The position numbers and the translations under genes are program-made. Shown here in pieces: positions 45,741 through 55,456 of a stretch of 64,000 nucleotides of DNA. Positions within the stretch are counted from its first letter, which is position 1; each line of letters begins with the position of its first letter. The stretch comes from Massilia eburnea (GTDB lineage: Bacteria > Pseudomonadota > Gammaproteobacteria > Burkholderiales > Burkholderiaceae_D), in NCBI RefSeq assembly GCF_009720745.1, contig NZ_WNKX01000005.1, positions 248,001-312,000 on the forward strand, read 5' to 3'. The notes under the pieces are model-generated. The model made no database searches. It saw nothing but the letters and a program-made list of their open reading frames with translations, and was not told the origin of the DNA.

Positions 45741-48251
45741 ATGTCGTTTGGACCGTTGGATGGCAGGACCGCGCTCGCTGCGCCACCCGTGAGCGAGGCG
45801 CCAGGCGCGCCTGGCTTATCGCCGCTGGTCGGCAAACTCGCCGACGCTGCATTACCCACCACAACCGACCTGGCCGCCGGAGCGCTGGCCAAGGAGCTGC
45901 CGCCCCAGGCTGCGCCGCTGGTGCAGAAAGGCATATCGGCTACCGCCGGCGCCCTGGCTGCCGCCGCAAAGACCGGCACTGCCGGCGGCGCGAACGCCGG
46001 AGCTCCAGGCATCGCCCCCCATGCCGGCGATGCCGCAGGCCTTGCGGGTGGCGCCGTCGATCCGGGCGTGCACGCGCTGAGTGCTGGCACCGGCACTGCG
46101 GCCGCCCAGGCGCTGCACATCGAAGAGCACCCTCTGGCCGGCATGGCCATTAGCGATTTCATGGCGCCCGCCGCCGAATTCGCGCCCGCCGTGATCGAAC
46201 CGCGCCAGGCCGCCCTGCAGCAGGGCGTGGGCAGTTCTCCTTTCGCCGCCTTCCACGAAGGCAGCCGCTTGCTGCGTTTCTATTCGCCGCTGGCAGGCGA
46301 GAAAGCCTTGCTGGTGGAATCGATGACCGGCGAAGCCACGCTATCGGCGCCGTACAACATCAAGCTCCGCCTGCTTTCGAAGAGCGCCAGCATCGACCTG
46401 CAAGACCTGCTCGGCAAGAACGTCAGCGTCGGCATCCGCCTGGCCGACGGCGGCGAACAATGCATCAACGGCTACGTCAACGTATTCGGCTTTACGCATT
46501 CCGATGGCGGGTTCGCCTTTTACCAGGCCGAAGTCGTTCCCTGGCTGGCCTTCCTGCAGCACAGCACCAACTCCCGCATCTTCCAGGACGCCAGCGTGCT
46601 GGACGTGCTGCGCCAAGTCTTCACCGCTTATGGTGCGCTGGCTGCCTTCGAACTGCGGACCGGCAAGACCTATCTGCCGGAAAACTACATCGTCCAGTAT
46701 GACGAAAGCGACGAGCACTTCGCCAGCCGGCTGATGGAAAAGTACGGTCTGTTCTACTATTTCGAGCACAGCGAAGCGGGCCATGTGATGGTGATCAGCG
46801 ACGACTCGCGTGACAGCGCCTTCTGCCCGCCGCAAAAGGCGCACGCCGAAGTCGAATTCAATGGCGGCAACCGCTGGCGCAATCGCGACGCGGTGACAGC
46901 CTTCACTGCGCGGCGCATGCTGCAGCCCACCAAGGTCGCCCTGAACACATTCGACTTCAAATCGCCCAACACAGTGCAATACGTCGAGTTGCCGACGGCG
47001 TCGCGCCAGGGCGACGTACCCACGCTGGAAGTCTATGACGGCAATCCTGCGTTCTCCTACAAGGACCGCGACAGCGGCGAACGCGAAGCCCAGATGCGCA
47101 TGGAGACGCTGGAATGGCAGGCCAAGCTTTTTGCGGGCGAATCGGATTGCCGCGGCCTGGCCCCGGGCCACACTTTCAAGCTCCTGGGGCACCACTGGTT
47201 CGATGTCACGGACGAAAAGGACAATGACTTCCTGGTTATCGGCGTGCAGATCGATTGCCGCAACAACTTCTTCGCCAGCGACCAGGAGGACGTGTACCGC
47301 AACAGCTTTACCGCGATCCGCCGCAAGATCCCGTATCGCCCGGTGCGCGCCCACCAGGCGCCGCGCATGCCCGGGCCGCAGACCGCGACTGTAGTCGGCC
47401 CGAAGGGACAGGAAATCCACACCGACCAGTATGGCCGCATCAAGGTCCAGTTCCACTGGGACCGCTACGGAAGGCGCGATGAATCGGCTTCCTGCTGGAT
47501 CCGGGTGTCGCAGCCGTGGGCGGGCAAGGGCTGGGGTACGGTTTCCATTCCCCGCATCGGCCAGGAAGTACTGATCGATTACCTTGAAGGCGATCCAGAT
47601 CGTCCGGTCTGCACCGGCCGCCTGTTCAACGCCGACCAGCCCGCGCCCTATGCGCTGCCGGATGGCGCCCATATGATGGGCTTCAAAAGCCGCTCGACAC
47701 CGGGCGGCGGCGGTTTCAGCGAAATGGTGATCCACGACTCCAAGGGCAAGGAGCTGATCAACATTCACGCGCAAAAGGACATGGTTACCACGGTCCAGAA
47801 CGAGCACGCCACCACGGTGAACGGGCCAAGCCAGACCAATACCGTCACGAACGGCTTCCATGCCAGCACGGTCAAGCAGCAGATTGAAATGACGTCGCAA
47901 ACGGGCCACATCGGCCTGACTGCGAACAAGCACTTCGCCGCCACGGCTGAAACCGAGCACGCCTCGATCAGCGCGAAGAAATATATCGAGCTGAAGGCAG
48001 ACACCGAGCATCTTGCCGCCACCGCCAAAAAGCATATCGCGCTGACGGCGGAAACCGAGCATATCGTCCTGAGTGCACAGAAGGCCGTCGAAGCCACGTC
48101 GAATACGGAGCACATCTACCTGAAGGCCAACACCCACATCACGCTGGAAGTTGGCGCCAGCAAGATCGAGTTGCGCCAGGACGGCACCATCACCATCCAG
48201 GGCGTCCACGTGGACGTCATCGGAAGCGACCGCATTGACCTGAACAAATAA
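45741..48251 (+). CDS. vgrG: Type VI secretion spike protein VgrG (TssI) with N-terminal extension
   Basis: An 836-residue VgrG forming the tip of the T6SS tube. The gp27-like core begins only at about 174 (SRLLRFYSPLAGEKALLVES); the first 170 residues are Ala/Pro/Gly-rich and unusual. The gp5-type OB domain with DQYGRIKVQFHWDR lies at about 555-570. The C-terminal needle is built of TEH-x-x-L-x-A-x-K repeats (about 730-810), typical of VgrG beta-helices. No T6SS structural genes are present, so this is an orphan VgrG cluster. Confidence 0.93.
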   Translation: MSFGPLDGRTALAAPPVSEAPGAPGLSPLVGKLADAALPTTTDLAAGALAKELPPQAAPLVQKGISATAGALAAAAKTGTAGGANAGAPGIAPHAGDAAGLAGGAVDPGVHALSAGTGTAAAQALHIEEHPLAGMAISDFMAPAAEFAPAVIEPRQAALQQGVGSSPFAAFHEGSRLLRFYSPLAGEKALLVESMTGEATLSAPYNIKLRLLSKSASIDLQDLLGKNVSVGIRLADGGEQCINGYVNVFGFTHSDGGFAFYQAEVVPWLAFLQHSTNSRIFQDASVLDVLRQVFTAYGALAAFELRTGKTYLPENYIVQYDESDEHFASRLMEKYGLFYYFEHSEAGHVMVISDDSRDSAFCPPQKAHAEVEFNGGNRWRNRDAVTAFTARRMLQPTKVALNTFDFKSPNTVQYVELPTASRQGDVPTLEVYDGNPAFSYKDRDSGEREAQMRMETLEWQAKLFAGESDCRGLAPGHTFKLLGHHWFDVTDEKDNDFLVIGVQIDCRNNFFASDQEDVYRNSFTAIRRKIPYRPVRAHQAPRMPGPQTATVVGPKGQEIHTDQYGRIKVQFHWDRYGRRDESASCWIRVSQPWAGKGWGTVSIPRIGQEVLIDYLEGDPDRPVCTGRLFNADQPAPYALPDGAHMMGFKSRSTPGGGGFSEMVIHDSKGKELINIHAQKDMVTTVQNEHATTVNGPSQTNTVTNGFHASTVKQQIEMTSQTGHIGLTANKHFAATAETEHASISAKKYIELKADTEHLAATAKKHIALTAETEHIVLSAQKAVEATSNTEHIYLKANTHITLEVGASKIELRQDGTITIQGVHVDVIGSDRIDLNK

Positions 48252-48253
48252 CC

Positions 48254-49075
48254 ATGGAAACCACGCACTACGACGCCCACCACGCCACGTTTTCATTGCC
48301 GTCGCAACTGCGCGACCGCACGATGCACATGTTCGTGCTCAAGGACGATGGTCCGAGCGACTTCAGTTTCGTCGTCTCCCACGCCGACACGCAAGGCGAG
48401 GAAGACCTGGCCGAATTCAGCGATCGCCTGATCAAGGAAATGTCGCGTGCCTTGCCCAAGTTCCTGTTGCGCAGCATGCAGGAGCGCCAGCTGGACGGCT
48501 CGCCGGCAATTGAACTGACCTACAGCTGGCGCAATAACGGCATCTTCATGCATCAGCGCCAGGTTGTCGTGCTGGTGCAGGGCGATATTCCAGGCAGCAA
48601 ACAAGCCATGCTCATGGCGGGCACTTGCCCGAACGGCTTCAGCGAAGCATGGCTGGAGGCCTTCGACCATATTCTGGCCAGCGTCAAGCTGCGCCGCCCG
48701 CTGGACGCGCAGGCGCAGCTGCCGAATCCGCAGAAGCCGGACTTGCCCTATGTGTTCGCACTTTCCGAACGGCGCCGCCTGCTGCATGCTTTCCCCGACC
48801 AGGAAAGCGCCTGCCGCCGGACGGACGCGCGCGAAGTCGAGCGCAGCACCTGGGAATTCTTCGACGCCCTGGGCCAGCCGCTGCAGCCGCGTTTCACGGC
48901 CCCCAACGCCGAATGGCTATACGGCCAGCCCGGAACCTATGTGCTGGAACCGGTGCGCGGCAATGACATGGCGCCGCTAGGCGCGCGCTTGCACCTTGCC
49001 ACCGCGCTCGAGCCGCACGAGGGTGTTCCGCTGGCCGACATGGAGGCTGTACGCAACCTGCTGGAGCGGGGCTGA
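48254..49075 (+). CDS. DcrB/EagR-type (DUF1795) T6SS effector adaptor
   Basis: A 273-residue protein. Residues 1-155 fit DUF1795 (FSLPSQLRDRTMHMFVL ... FDHILASVKLRRP), the EagR adaptor fold, which shields transmembrane segments of PAAR effectors and loads them on VgrG. An additional 110-residue C-terminal part (from ALSERRRLLHAFP) is not part of the usual 150-residue EagR and is unrecognised. Placed between VgrG and a PAAR effector with two hydrophobic regions, as expected. Confidence 0.8.
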   Translation: METTHYDAHHATFSLPSQLRDRTMHMFVLKDDGPSDFSFVVSHADTQGEEDLAEFSDRLIKEMSRALPKFLLRSMQERQLDGSPAIELTYSWRNNGIFMHQRQVVVLVQGDIPGSKQAMLMAGTCPNGFSEAWLEAFDHILASVKLRRPLDAQAQLPNPQKPDLPYVFALSERRRLLHAFPDQESACRRTDAREVERSTWEFFDALGQPLQPRFTAPNAEWLYGQPGTYVLEPVRGNDMAPLGARLHLATALEPHEGVPLADMEAVRNLLERG

Positions 49076-49078
49076 GCG

Positions 49079-50344
49079 ATGGCGCACGCAGCGAGGCTGA
49101 ACGACCCGATCGGGCATAGCCCCACAATGAGCTGGCTGCTTGGCGGCCTGCTGGCCGCAGCCGCCATTGCCGTTGCCGCCGTGGCGATCGTCGGCACTGG
49201 CGGCCTGGCCGCTGTCGCCATCGTCGGCGGCGCAGCAGCTGCCGGGGCGGGGCTGGGCGAAGTGATGAGCACCATGAGCTGGGCGCCGAAGGAAGTGGTG
49301 GGCAAGATCGTCGGCGCCTGTTCGCCGACGGTCTTCATCAACGCCATTGCCGCTGCCCGCGCCCACCTGGACATGACCGAGTGCGAGAAGCATTCGGGCT
49401 CCAAACCGATTGCCACCGGCAGCGGCAAGGTGTTCATCAACAGCATGCCTGCCGCGCGGGTGGACGACAAGACCACCTGCAGCGCCACCATCACCGAGGG
49501 CTCGAAGAACGTCAACATCGGCGGCGACACCGTACAGACCGACGACATTGCACCGGAGGACCTGGTGCCGGGCTGGGTGCACGTCACGCTGCTGGTGGTC
49601 GGCATCGGCTCGGCCATCGTGCTCGGCGGGCCTTTGCTGGCGGCCGGCGGCTTGATTGGCGGCTTTGCCGGCGGTATGGGCGGCGGTTGGCTGGGCGGGA
49701 AAATTTTCGGCGAAGGATCGGACGGCCAGAAGTGGTCCATGCTGGGCGGCAGTTTCCTTGGCGGCTTCTTTGGCGCGAAAGGCGCCAATGCCCTGGCAGC
49801 CTGGCAGGCGCCAAAGAGCATCAGCGTGATCGGCTTCCGCGGCGCAGGCAAGCCTGCGGAACTGCTTGGCGAGAATCCGCCGCACCCTTACCGTATTACG
49901 GGGCACGTGGGTTACTCGCTCGATGGCGGCAAGACCATATACGGCTTCGGCCCGGATGTGGGCGAGATGTCGGCCTTCGACGCTGTGCAGTCGCTACGCC
50001 AGGGCAAGAGCTACCCCGGTATAATCACCGACGACACGCCTGTGTTCCGCGACGTCCATGAAAATCCCGGCATCGGCAGGGACGGTAAGCCGCAAGTGGT
50101 GTATGAGCAGAAGATTCCGGTCACGCGGCAAGAGTACAAGGCTATTGTGGCAGAACACGAAGCGCGCGGAGTGAACGTGCCGATGGACGATGTCTACTAC
50201 GGATTCCCAGGCAAGAACGAATGCACCTACAATTGCGCGACATACCCGAGCCGGTTCGGCATCGAAATACCTGAGGCCAGCGGCAATATGCGCGACTACA
50301 TGCCGATCCTCGAACAGCGCGGCGGGCCCTGGAAACCCAAATGA
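49079..50344 (+). CDS. PAAR-domain T6SS effector with putative papain-fold toxin domain
   Basis: A 421-residue effector. A PAAR domain (1-150; GHSPT, SPTVFINAIAAARA, INSMPAARVDD) is interrupted by a hydrophobic pair (18-55), and a second hydrophobic glycine-rich pair follows (165-205). The C-terminal 165 residues are the toxin part: His276 in ITGHVGYSLDGGKTIYGF and Cys386 in YNCATYPSRFG suggest a permuted NlpC/P60- or LRAT-like cysteine hydrolase, possibly attacking peptidoglycan or lipid. This is by pattern only. Overlaps the next gene by 4 bases. Confidence 0.8.
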   Translation: MAHAARLNDPIGHSPTMSWLLGGLLAAAAIAVAAVAIVGTGGLAAVAIVGGAAAAGAGLGEVMSTMSWAPKEVVGKIVGACSPTVFINAIAAARAHLDMTECEKHSGSKPIATGSGKVFINSMPAARVDDKTTCSATITEGSKNVNIGGDTVQTDDIAPEDLVPGWVHVTLLVVGIGSAIVLGGPLLAAGGLIGGFAGGMGGGWLGGKIFGEGSDGQKWSMLGGSFLGGFFGAKGANALAAWQAPKSISVIGFRGAGKPAELLGENPPHPYRITGHVGYSLDGGKTIYGFGPDVGEMSAFDAVQSLRQGKSYPGIITDDTPVFRDVHENPGIGRDGKPQVVYEQKIPVTRQEYKAIVAEHEARGVNVPMDDVYYGFPGKNECTYNCATYPSRFGIEIPEASGNMRDYMPILEQRGGPWKPK

Positions 50345-50799
50345 GTAACAACGAAAAATTCCTGGCCGCGAAGGCGGCCGTCAATGACGCTGTCCTGCTT
50401 CACGTGCTGGAAGAGACAAAGCCCCAGCAGCTGCGCGCCAGGATCCTGGCGGTGTATACGTCACGCAAAGGGATCACGCAGAAAATGCTGGATAGGGAAA
50501 TCGAATTTGTGCACGCCTCCAGCGCCTGGGGTAACAAACCGCTGCGGCCCGGGCAAACGGCACTGGTATTTCTCTCCGAGATCTCGGGGCGTCTTTATGA
50601 AGACTCATGGAATGGCCATCTGCTGGTGGAGGACATCGAGGGCGAACAGTACGCGAGCTATCGCTTCCCCCAGCTTTGGCTGAGCGACAATCTTCCGGCA
50701 TCGCTGCGCGCGCATACGCGTGAGGACCCCCGGCGCCCGCAATGCAGTGCCATCCGCTTGCCGGAACTGGCGGAATACATCGAGAAGGAGCTTGGATGA
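50341..50799 (+). CDS. Putative immunity protein to the PAAR effector
   Basis: A 152-residue soluble protein without signal peptide; no family recognised. It overlaps the effector by 4 bases, the usual arrangement of immunity genes. Without a signal peptide it would act in the cytoplasm, which fits poorly with a periplasmic peptidoglycan target. Confidence 0.6.
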   Translation: MSNNEKFLAAKAAVNDAVLLHVLEETKPQQLRARILAVYTSRKGITQKMLDREIEFVHASSAWGNKPLRPGQTALVFLSEISGRLYEDSWNGHLLVEDIEGEQYASYRFPQLWLSDNLPASLRAHTREDPRRPQCSAIRLPELAEYIEKELG

Positions 50800-51278
50800 G
50801 CAAGGAAAATCCGGACCTGGCGCCGATCTGCATGCGTGCCCGCAGCTTTGCCGCGCGCGGACAAATCGAGGACGCGCTGGACCTGTATGGCGATGTGCTG
50901 AAAGTCGACCCCGAATATGCGCTGGCCTACGCCGATCGCGGTACGGTGTTCGCCATGACCAAGCGTTTCGAACCCGCCATGCAAGACCTCGAACGCGCCT
51001 TTTCCCTGGGCTACTCTGATTCGTCGGCCTTGAGTACGGCGGGAACGATTTGCATGGAAACTGCGCAATATGGCAAAGCTCTTAACTTCTACGAACGCGC
51101 GATTGCATTGAATCCGGATTATCCGTTCACTTATTACAACCGCGCCAGCGTCCACCTGGCGATGGGCAATCGCAAGGCCGCCATCGCGGACCTGGAAAAG
51201 TGTTTGCGAATGGGCCCGGAAGACGACTTCAAAGAGGTGATCTTGCGCCGCTTGAAAGAGCTTGAGCAAGGCGCATAA
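50796..51278 (+). CDS. TPR-repeat protein of the T6SS island
   Basis: A 160-residue protein made of about four TPRs (ALDLYGDVLKVDPEYALAYADRG, ALNFYERAIALNPDYPFTYY, AIADLEKCLRMGPEDD). Overlaps the preceding gene by 4 bases. TPR proteins are sometimes accessory immunity or assembly factors. Either this or its neighbour could be the true immunity protein. Confidence 0.8.
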   Translation: MSKENPDLAPICMRARSFAARGQIEDALDLYGDVLKVDPEYALAYADRGTVFAMTKRFEPAMQDLERAFSLGYSDSSALSTAGTICMETAQYGKALNFYERAIALNPDYPFTYYNRASVHLAMGNRKAAIADLEKCLRMGPEDDFKEVILRRLKELEQGA

Positions 51279-51401
51279 ACTGCTGCGGCGCGGTAAAAAG
51301 CCATGTGTTTGTTGTAACAATGCCAGCCGCCCCGGGGCTTTTCTTTGAGTAGGCAGTTTTGTACGCTATGATCGTCTGGATACCCGAAAGCCCAGGCGTT
51401 C

Positions 51402-54400
51402 ATGAATTCTGTGTCAAGTAATGTGGAAGTGGTTGCCAATGCCCTGCAACTGATCGGCATGCCCGCCTGCGCGTGCGATGCCGACGGGCTGGTATTCGCT
51501 TCCAACGCAGAATTTGACGCCTTGCTGCAATCGGACCCGCGCGGCCGCAACGTTGTCGAAATGTTCGCACGCCATGTGCGCGCCGAAGCGCACGCGCAAC
51601 TGAACGCCGCCCTTGTCGTATCGGCCGCCTTGCCGAATATGGCGCCGCGCACCGCGCCCAAGTGGGACAGTGTATTGACCAACGCCAGCGGCAATTACGT
51701 CGCCGTGCAGCTGACGGTCAAGGCACTGCCGGGCGGACTGGATGGCGGCGCCACCATCATCTTCAATGACATCAGCAGCGCCCAGCGCGACCAGCGCGCG
51801 CTGCGCAAGGCCATGCTGGAGCAGCAGGCCATCCTGGAAAATGCGGCAGTCGGCATCATCCTCGCCAAGAACGGCTATGTCGTCGAATGCAATATGCGTG
51901 CCGCTGAAATGTTCGGTTATGCACGGCATGAGCTGGAAGGTGCGCCGAGCGACATCCTCTATCCAACGCCGGACGAGGCGCTGCGTATCCGCAACGAGTA
52001 CTTCCCGATCCTGGCGCAGGGCACGCCGCTGACGCTGGAACTGCAATTGCGCCGCCGCGACGGGACGCTGTTCTGGTGCCGCTCCAACGGCCGCGCACTG
52101 GATCCGGCCGATGCGCGCGAAGGCACGGTTTTCATCCTGGAAGACATCAACGAGCAGCGCATCGCCACCGAAGCCATGGGCCGCCTGCTGCTGGAACAGA
52201 AGGCCATCCTTGACAACGCGTCGGTCGGCATCCTGTTCACCAAGAACCAGCAGATCCTGACCGTCAATCCGCGCATGGCTGAAATGTTCGGATACGAAGA
52301 AACGGAATTGCGCGGCCGCCGCGCCGCCGAGCTGTTTGAGACGGCGGAGGAGTACGCCGAATTCGGGCGCCTTGCGTCGCCTTTGCTGGGCGCCGGCGAA
52401 TTGTTCGAGATGCGCGAATGCCAGCTGATGCGCAAGGACGGGGTGAAAATCTGGTGCCGCGTGCGCGCGCAGGCGGTGGACCAGGTGCATAACGACGGCG
52501 GCACCATCTGGATCCTGGAAGACGTGACGGTGTCGCGCGAGGTGCAGATGGAAGTCGAGGCCATCATGACCAATGCGTCGATCTCGATCCTGTTCACCAA
52601 GAACCGCATCATCACGCGCTATAACCGCGGCTTTGCCGAGATGTTCCGCTACGACGGCGATGAAGGCCTCGGCATGCCGGGCCGCACCATCTACCCGGAC
52701 GACGAAACCTATGCGCGCATCGGCGCCATGGCCGGCCCGCTGCTCAGCGTCGGCAAGCCTTTCCATTCCGAGACGCTGATGCGGCGCAAGGACGGCAGCG
52801 ATTTCTGGGCGCAGCTGATCGGCTATGTGGTCAACCCGGACGACCCGACCCAAGGCACGATCTGGATCATCGAAGACCGTACCGCACAAAAGCAGGACGA
52901 GGAATCGCTGCGCAATGCGCTGCTGGAAAACCAGGCGATTCTGGACAGCGCGGTAATGGGCATCTCCGTCTGCGAGAAAGGCCGCAACCTGCGCTGCAAC
53001 GCCAAGATGGAAGAACTGTTCGGCTACGGCCCCGGCGAAATGGCCGGCGTCAGCGTGCAGACTTTCTATCCCGACCTGTCAGCGTGGGATGCGGCGCGCA
53101 AGGCAACCGAGAAAGATTTCCTGGCCGGCCACGCCAGCTCCTACGAATACCAGCTGGTGCGCAAGGACGGCAGCAGCTTCTGGGCGCGCCTGTCTGGACG
53201 TCCGTTCGACATGGCGGACCCCAAGGGGCGCTCGGTATGGCTGATCGACGACGTGACCTCGCGCCGCGAAGCTGCCGAAGCCGTGCGCCGCGCACGCGAC
53301 GAGCTGGAAGTGCGCGTGCTGGAACGCACAGCGGAACTGGCGGGCGCCAATGCGCAGCTGCAGGCGGAAATCGTCGAGCGGCGCCAGGCCGAGGCGCGCG
53401 TGCACCATATGGCCTACCACGACAGCCTGACCGGCCTGCCGAACCGCGCGCTGCTGGCCGACCGATTGGACCGCGCCATGCTGGCCGCGCAGCGTTCGGA
53501 GCGCCGCCTGGCCGTCATGTTCATTGACCTGGACCGCTTCAAGACCATCAACGATTCGCTCGGCCATATGACGGGCGACGCCTTGCTGAAGGAAGTGGCG
53601 GGGCGCCTGGTCGGCGCCGTGCGCGCCAGCGACACCGTAGCGCGCCTGGGCGGCGACGAATTCGTGGTGCTGCTGCCCGGCATCCATACCACCGATGAAT
53701 CGAGCCATGTGGCGCAGAAGATCATCGACATGCTGTCGGAGCCGTTCCCGCTGGAAGGACGCCTGCTCCACATTACGCCATCGATCGGCATCTGCACCTA
53801 TCCCGACGACGGCAACGACGTCGCCACCTTGATGCGCAATGCCGACGCGGCCATGTATCACGCCAAGGCATCGGGCCGCAACAACTACCAGTACTTCAAC
53901 GAAGAGATGAACATGGCTGCGGCCATGCATTTCGAGATGGAGAGCGCGCTGCGTTCAGCGCTGCAGCTTGGCCAGTTCGAACTGCACTACCAGCCGATCA
54001 TGGACATTGCCACGCGCCGCCTGGCCACGCTGGAAGTGCTGCTGCGCTGGCGCCGTCCGGCCGGCGGCCTGGTGATGCCGGACCAGTTCATCCCTTTGAT
54101 CGAAGACAATGGGCTGATCGTGCCGATCGGCGAATGGGTGCTGCGCCGCGCCTGCGAGCAAAGCATGGAATGGCAGCGCCAGGGTATTGCGCCGGTGCCG
54201 ATGGCGATCAACCTGTCGGCGCGCCAGTTCATGCATCGCGGCCTGGTCGATTCGATCCGGCGCACGCTGGAGGAAACCGGCATCGACCCGGCGCTGATCG
54301 AATTCGAGATCACGGAAACGGCCCTGATGCAGCACGGCGAACAGACGCTGGAAATCCTGGGCCAGATCAATGCGATGGGCATCCGCCTGTCGATCGACGA

Positions 54401-54695
54401 CTTCGGTACCGGCTATTCGTCGCTGGCGTACCTGAAGCGCTTCCCGGTGCGCAAGATCAAGATCGACCGCGCCTTCATCAAGGACCTGGAAGAAAGCGCG
54501 GAAGACCGCGCCATCGTGGCGGCAATCGTCGCGCTGTCGGACAGCCTGCAGCTATCCGTGGTGGCGGAAGGGGTCGAGACGGAAGGGCAGTTCCAGCTGC
54601 TGCGCGAGCAGGGCTGTACTTTCGCCCAAGGCTACCTGTTCTCGAAACCTGTGCTGGGCGTGCGCGCCCAGCTCATGATGGATAAAGCAGCTTAA
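51402..54695 (+). CDS. Multi-PAS GGDEF-EAL cyclic-di-GMP protein
   Basis: A 1097-residue signalling protein. About five PAS domains (1-640), several with the repeated LLEQxAILxNAxVGI lead-in, then a coiled linker, GGDEF (LGGDEF at 749-754) preceded by an RASD I-site, and a phosphodiesterase domain. The EAL motif is EVL (Glu878), while ITETAL, DDFGTGYSSL, KIKIDR and VAEGVET are intact. Both activities seem possible. No transmembrane helix, so it senses cytoplasmic cues. Confidence 0.93.
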   Translation: MNSVSSNVEVVANALQLIGMPACACDADGLVFASNAEFDALLQSDPRGRNVVEMFARHVRAEAHAQLNAALVVSAALPNMAPRTAPKWDSVLTNASGNYVAVQLTVKALPGGLDGGATIIFNDISSAQRDQRALRKAMLEQQAILENAAVGIILAKNGYVVECNMRAAEMFGYARHELEGAPSDILYPTPDEALRIRNEYFPILAQGTPLTLELQLRRRDGTLFWCRSNGRALDPADAREGTVFILEDINEQRIATEAMGRLLLEQKAILDNASVGILFTKNQQILTVNPRMAEMFGYEETELRGRRAAELFETAEEYAEFGRLASPLLGAGELFEMRECQLMRKDGVKIWCRVRAQAVDQVHNDGGTIWILEDVTVSREVQMEVEAIMTNASISILFTKNRIITRYNRGFAEMFRYDGDEGLGMPGRTIYPDDETYARIGAMAGPLLSVGKPFHSETLMRRKDGSDFWAQLIGYVVNPDDPTQGTIWIIEDRTAQKQDEESLRNALLENQAILDSAVMGISVCEKGRNLRCNAKMEELFGYGPGEMAGVSVQTFYPDLSAWDAARKATEKDFLAGHASSYEYQLVRKDGSSFWARLSGRPFDMADPKGRSVWLIDDVTSRREAAEAVRRARDELEVRVLERTAELAGANAQLQAEIVERRQAEARVHHMAYHDSLTGLPNRALLADRLDRAMLAAQRSERRLAVMFIDLDRFKTINDSLGHMTGDALLKEVAGRLVGAVRASDTVARLGGDEFVVLLPGIHTTDESSHVAQKIIDMLSEPFPLEGRLLHITPSIGICTYPDDGNDVATLMRNADAAMYHAKASGRNNYQYFNEEMNMAAAMHFEMESALRSALQLGQFELHYQPIMDIATRRLATLEVLLRWRRPAGGLVMPDQFIPLIEDNGLIVPIGEWVLRRACEQSMEWQRQGIAPVPMAINLSARQFMHRGLVDSIRRTLEETGIDPALIEFEITETALMQHGEQTLEILGQINAMGIRLSIDDFGTGYSSLAYLKRFPVRKIKIDRAFIKDLEESAEDRAIVAAIVALSDSLQLSVVAEGVETEGQFQLLREQGCTFAQGYLFSKPVLGVRAQLMMDKAA

Positions 54696-55456
54696 GCGCC
54701 CAGGGTAGCGATCACCGGCGCGTGGTCGGAAGGCTGCTGCCACTTGCGCGGTGCACGGTCGATCACACAGGATACGCAGCGTTCCTTCAATGGCGCCGAC
54801 AGCAGCACATGGTCGATGCGCAGGCCCTTGTTCTTCTGGAAGCCCAGCATGCGGTAATCCCACCACGAGAAACTCTTTTCCGCCTGTTCGAAAAGGCGGA
54901 AGGAATCGTGCAGCCCGAGGTCGAACAGGGCTTGCAGCGCTGCGCGTTCTTTATCGGAGCAGAAAATATCGCCTTCCATTGCCGGGTCATGCGTGTCGCG
55001 CACGTGCGGCACGATGTTGTAGTCGCCCAGCACGGCAAGCTGGCCGTTGCCCGCCAGTTCCTCGCCCAGCCAGTCGCGGAAGGCAGCCAGCCAGCCCAGC
55101 TTATAGGTGTACTTGTCCGAGTCGAGCGCCTGGCCGTTCGGCACATAAGCGTTGACCACGCGGATGCCGTTGATGGTCGCGGCCAGGATGCGCTGCTGTT
55201 CGTCCGGATATTTCGGGTTGTTCTTGACCACGTCCTGCATCGGGTGGCGCGACAGGATGGCGACGCCGTTATAGGTTTTCTGGCCGTTGAAGACGACCTG
55301 GTAACCCATTTCCTCGATTTCCTTGACCGGAAACTTGTCGTCGGTCAGCTTGGTTTCCTGGATGCAGAGCACATCTACCGGATTTTCGCCCAGCCATTTC
55401 GTAACGTGCGGCAAGCGAACATTCAATGAGTTAACATTCCAGGTGGCTAGTTTCAT
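54692..55456 (-). CDS. xth: Exodeoxyribonuclease III
   Basis: A 254-residue AP endonuclease/3'-exonuclease of base-excision repair. MKLATWNVNSLNVRLPHV, QETKLTDDKFP, and DYRMLGFQKNKGLRIDHVLLS with the catalytic Asp/His near the end. Converges on the GGDEF-EAL gene with a 4-base overlap. Confidence 0.95.
   Translation of the reverse strand: MKLATWNVNSLNVRLPHVTKWLGENPVDVLCIQETKLTDDKFPVKEIEEMGYQVVFNGQKTYNGVAILSRHPMQDVVKNNPKYPDEQQRILAATINGIRVVNAYVPNGQALDSDKYTYKLGWLAAFRDWLGEELAGNGQLAVLGDYNIVPHVRDTHDPAMEGDIFCSDKERAALQALFDLGLHDSFRLFEQAEKSFSWWDYRMLGFQKNKGLRIDHVLLSAPLKERCVSCVIDRAPRKWQQPSDHAPVIATLGA

Noticed and set aside
51329-51347. A terminator after the TPR gene
   Set aside because: Only a weak GGGCT/AGCC stem with a broken T-run; not strong enough to list.
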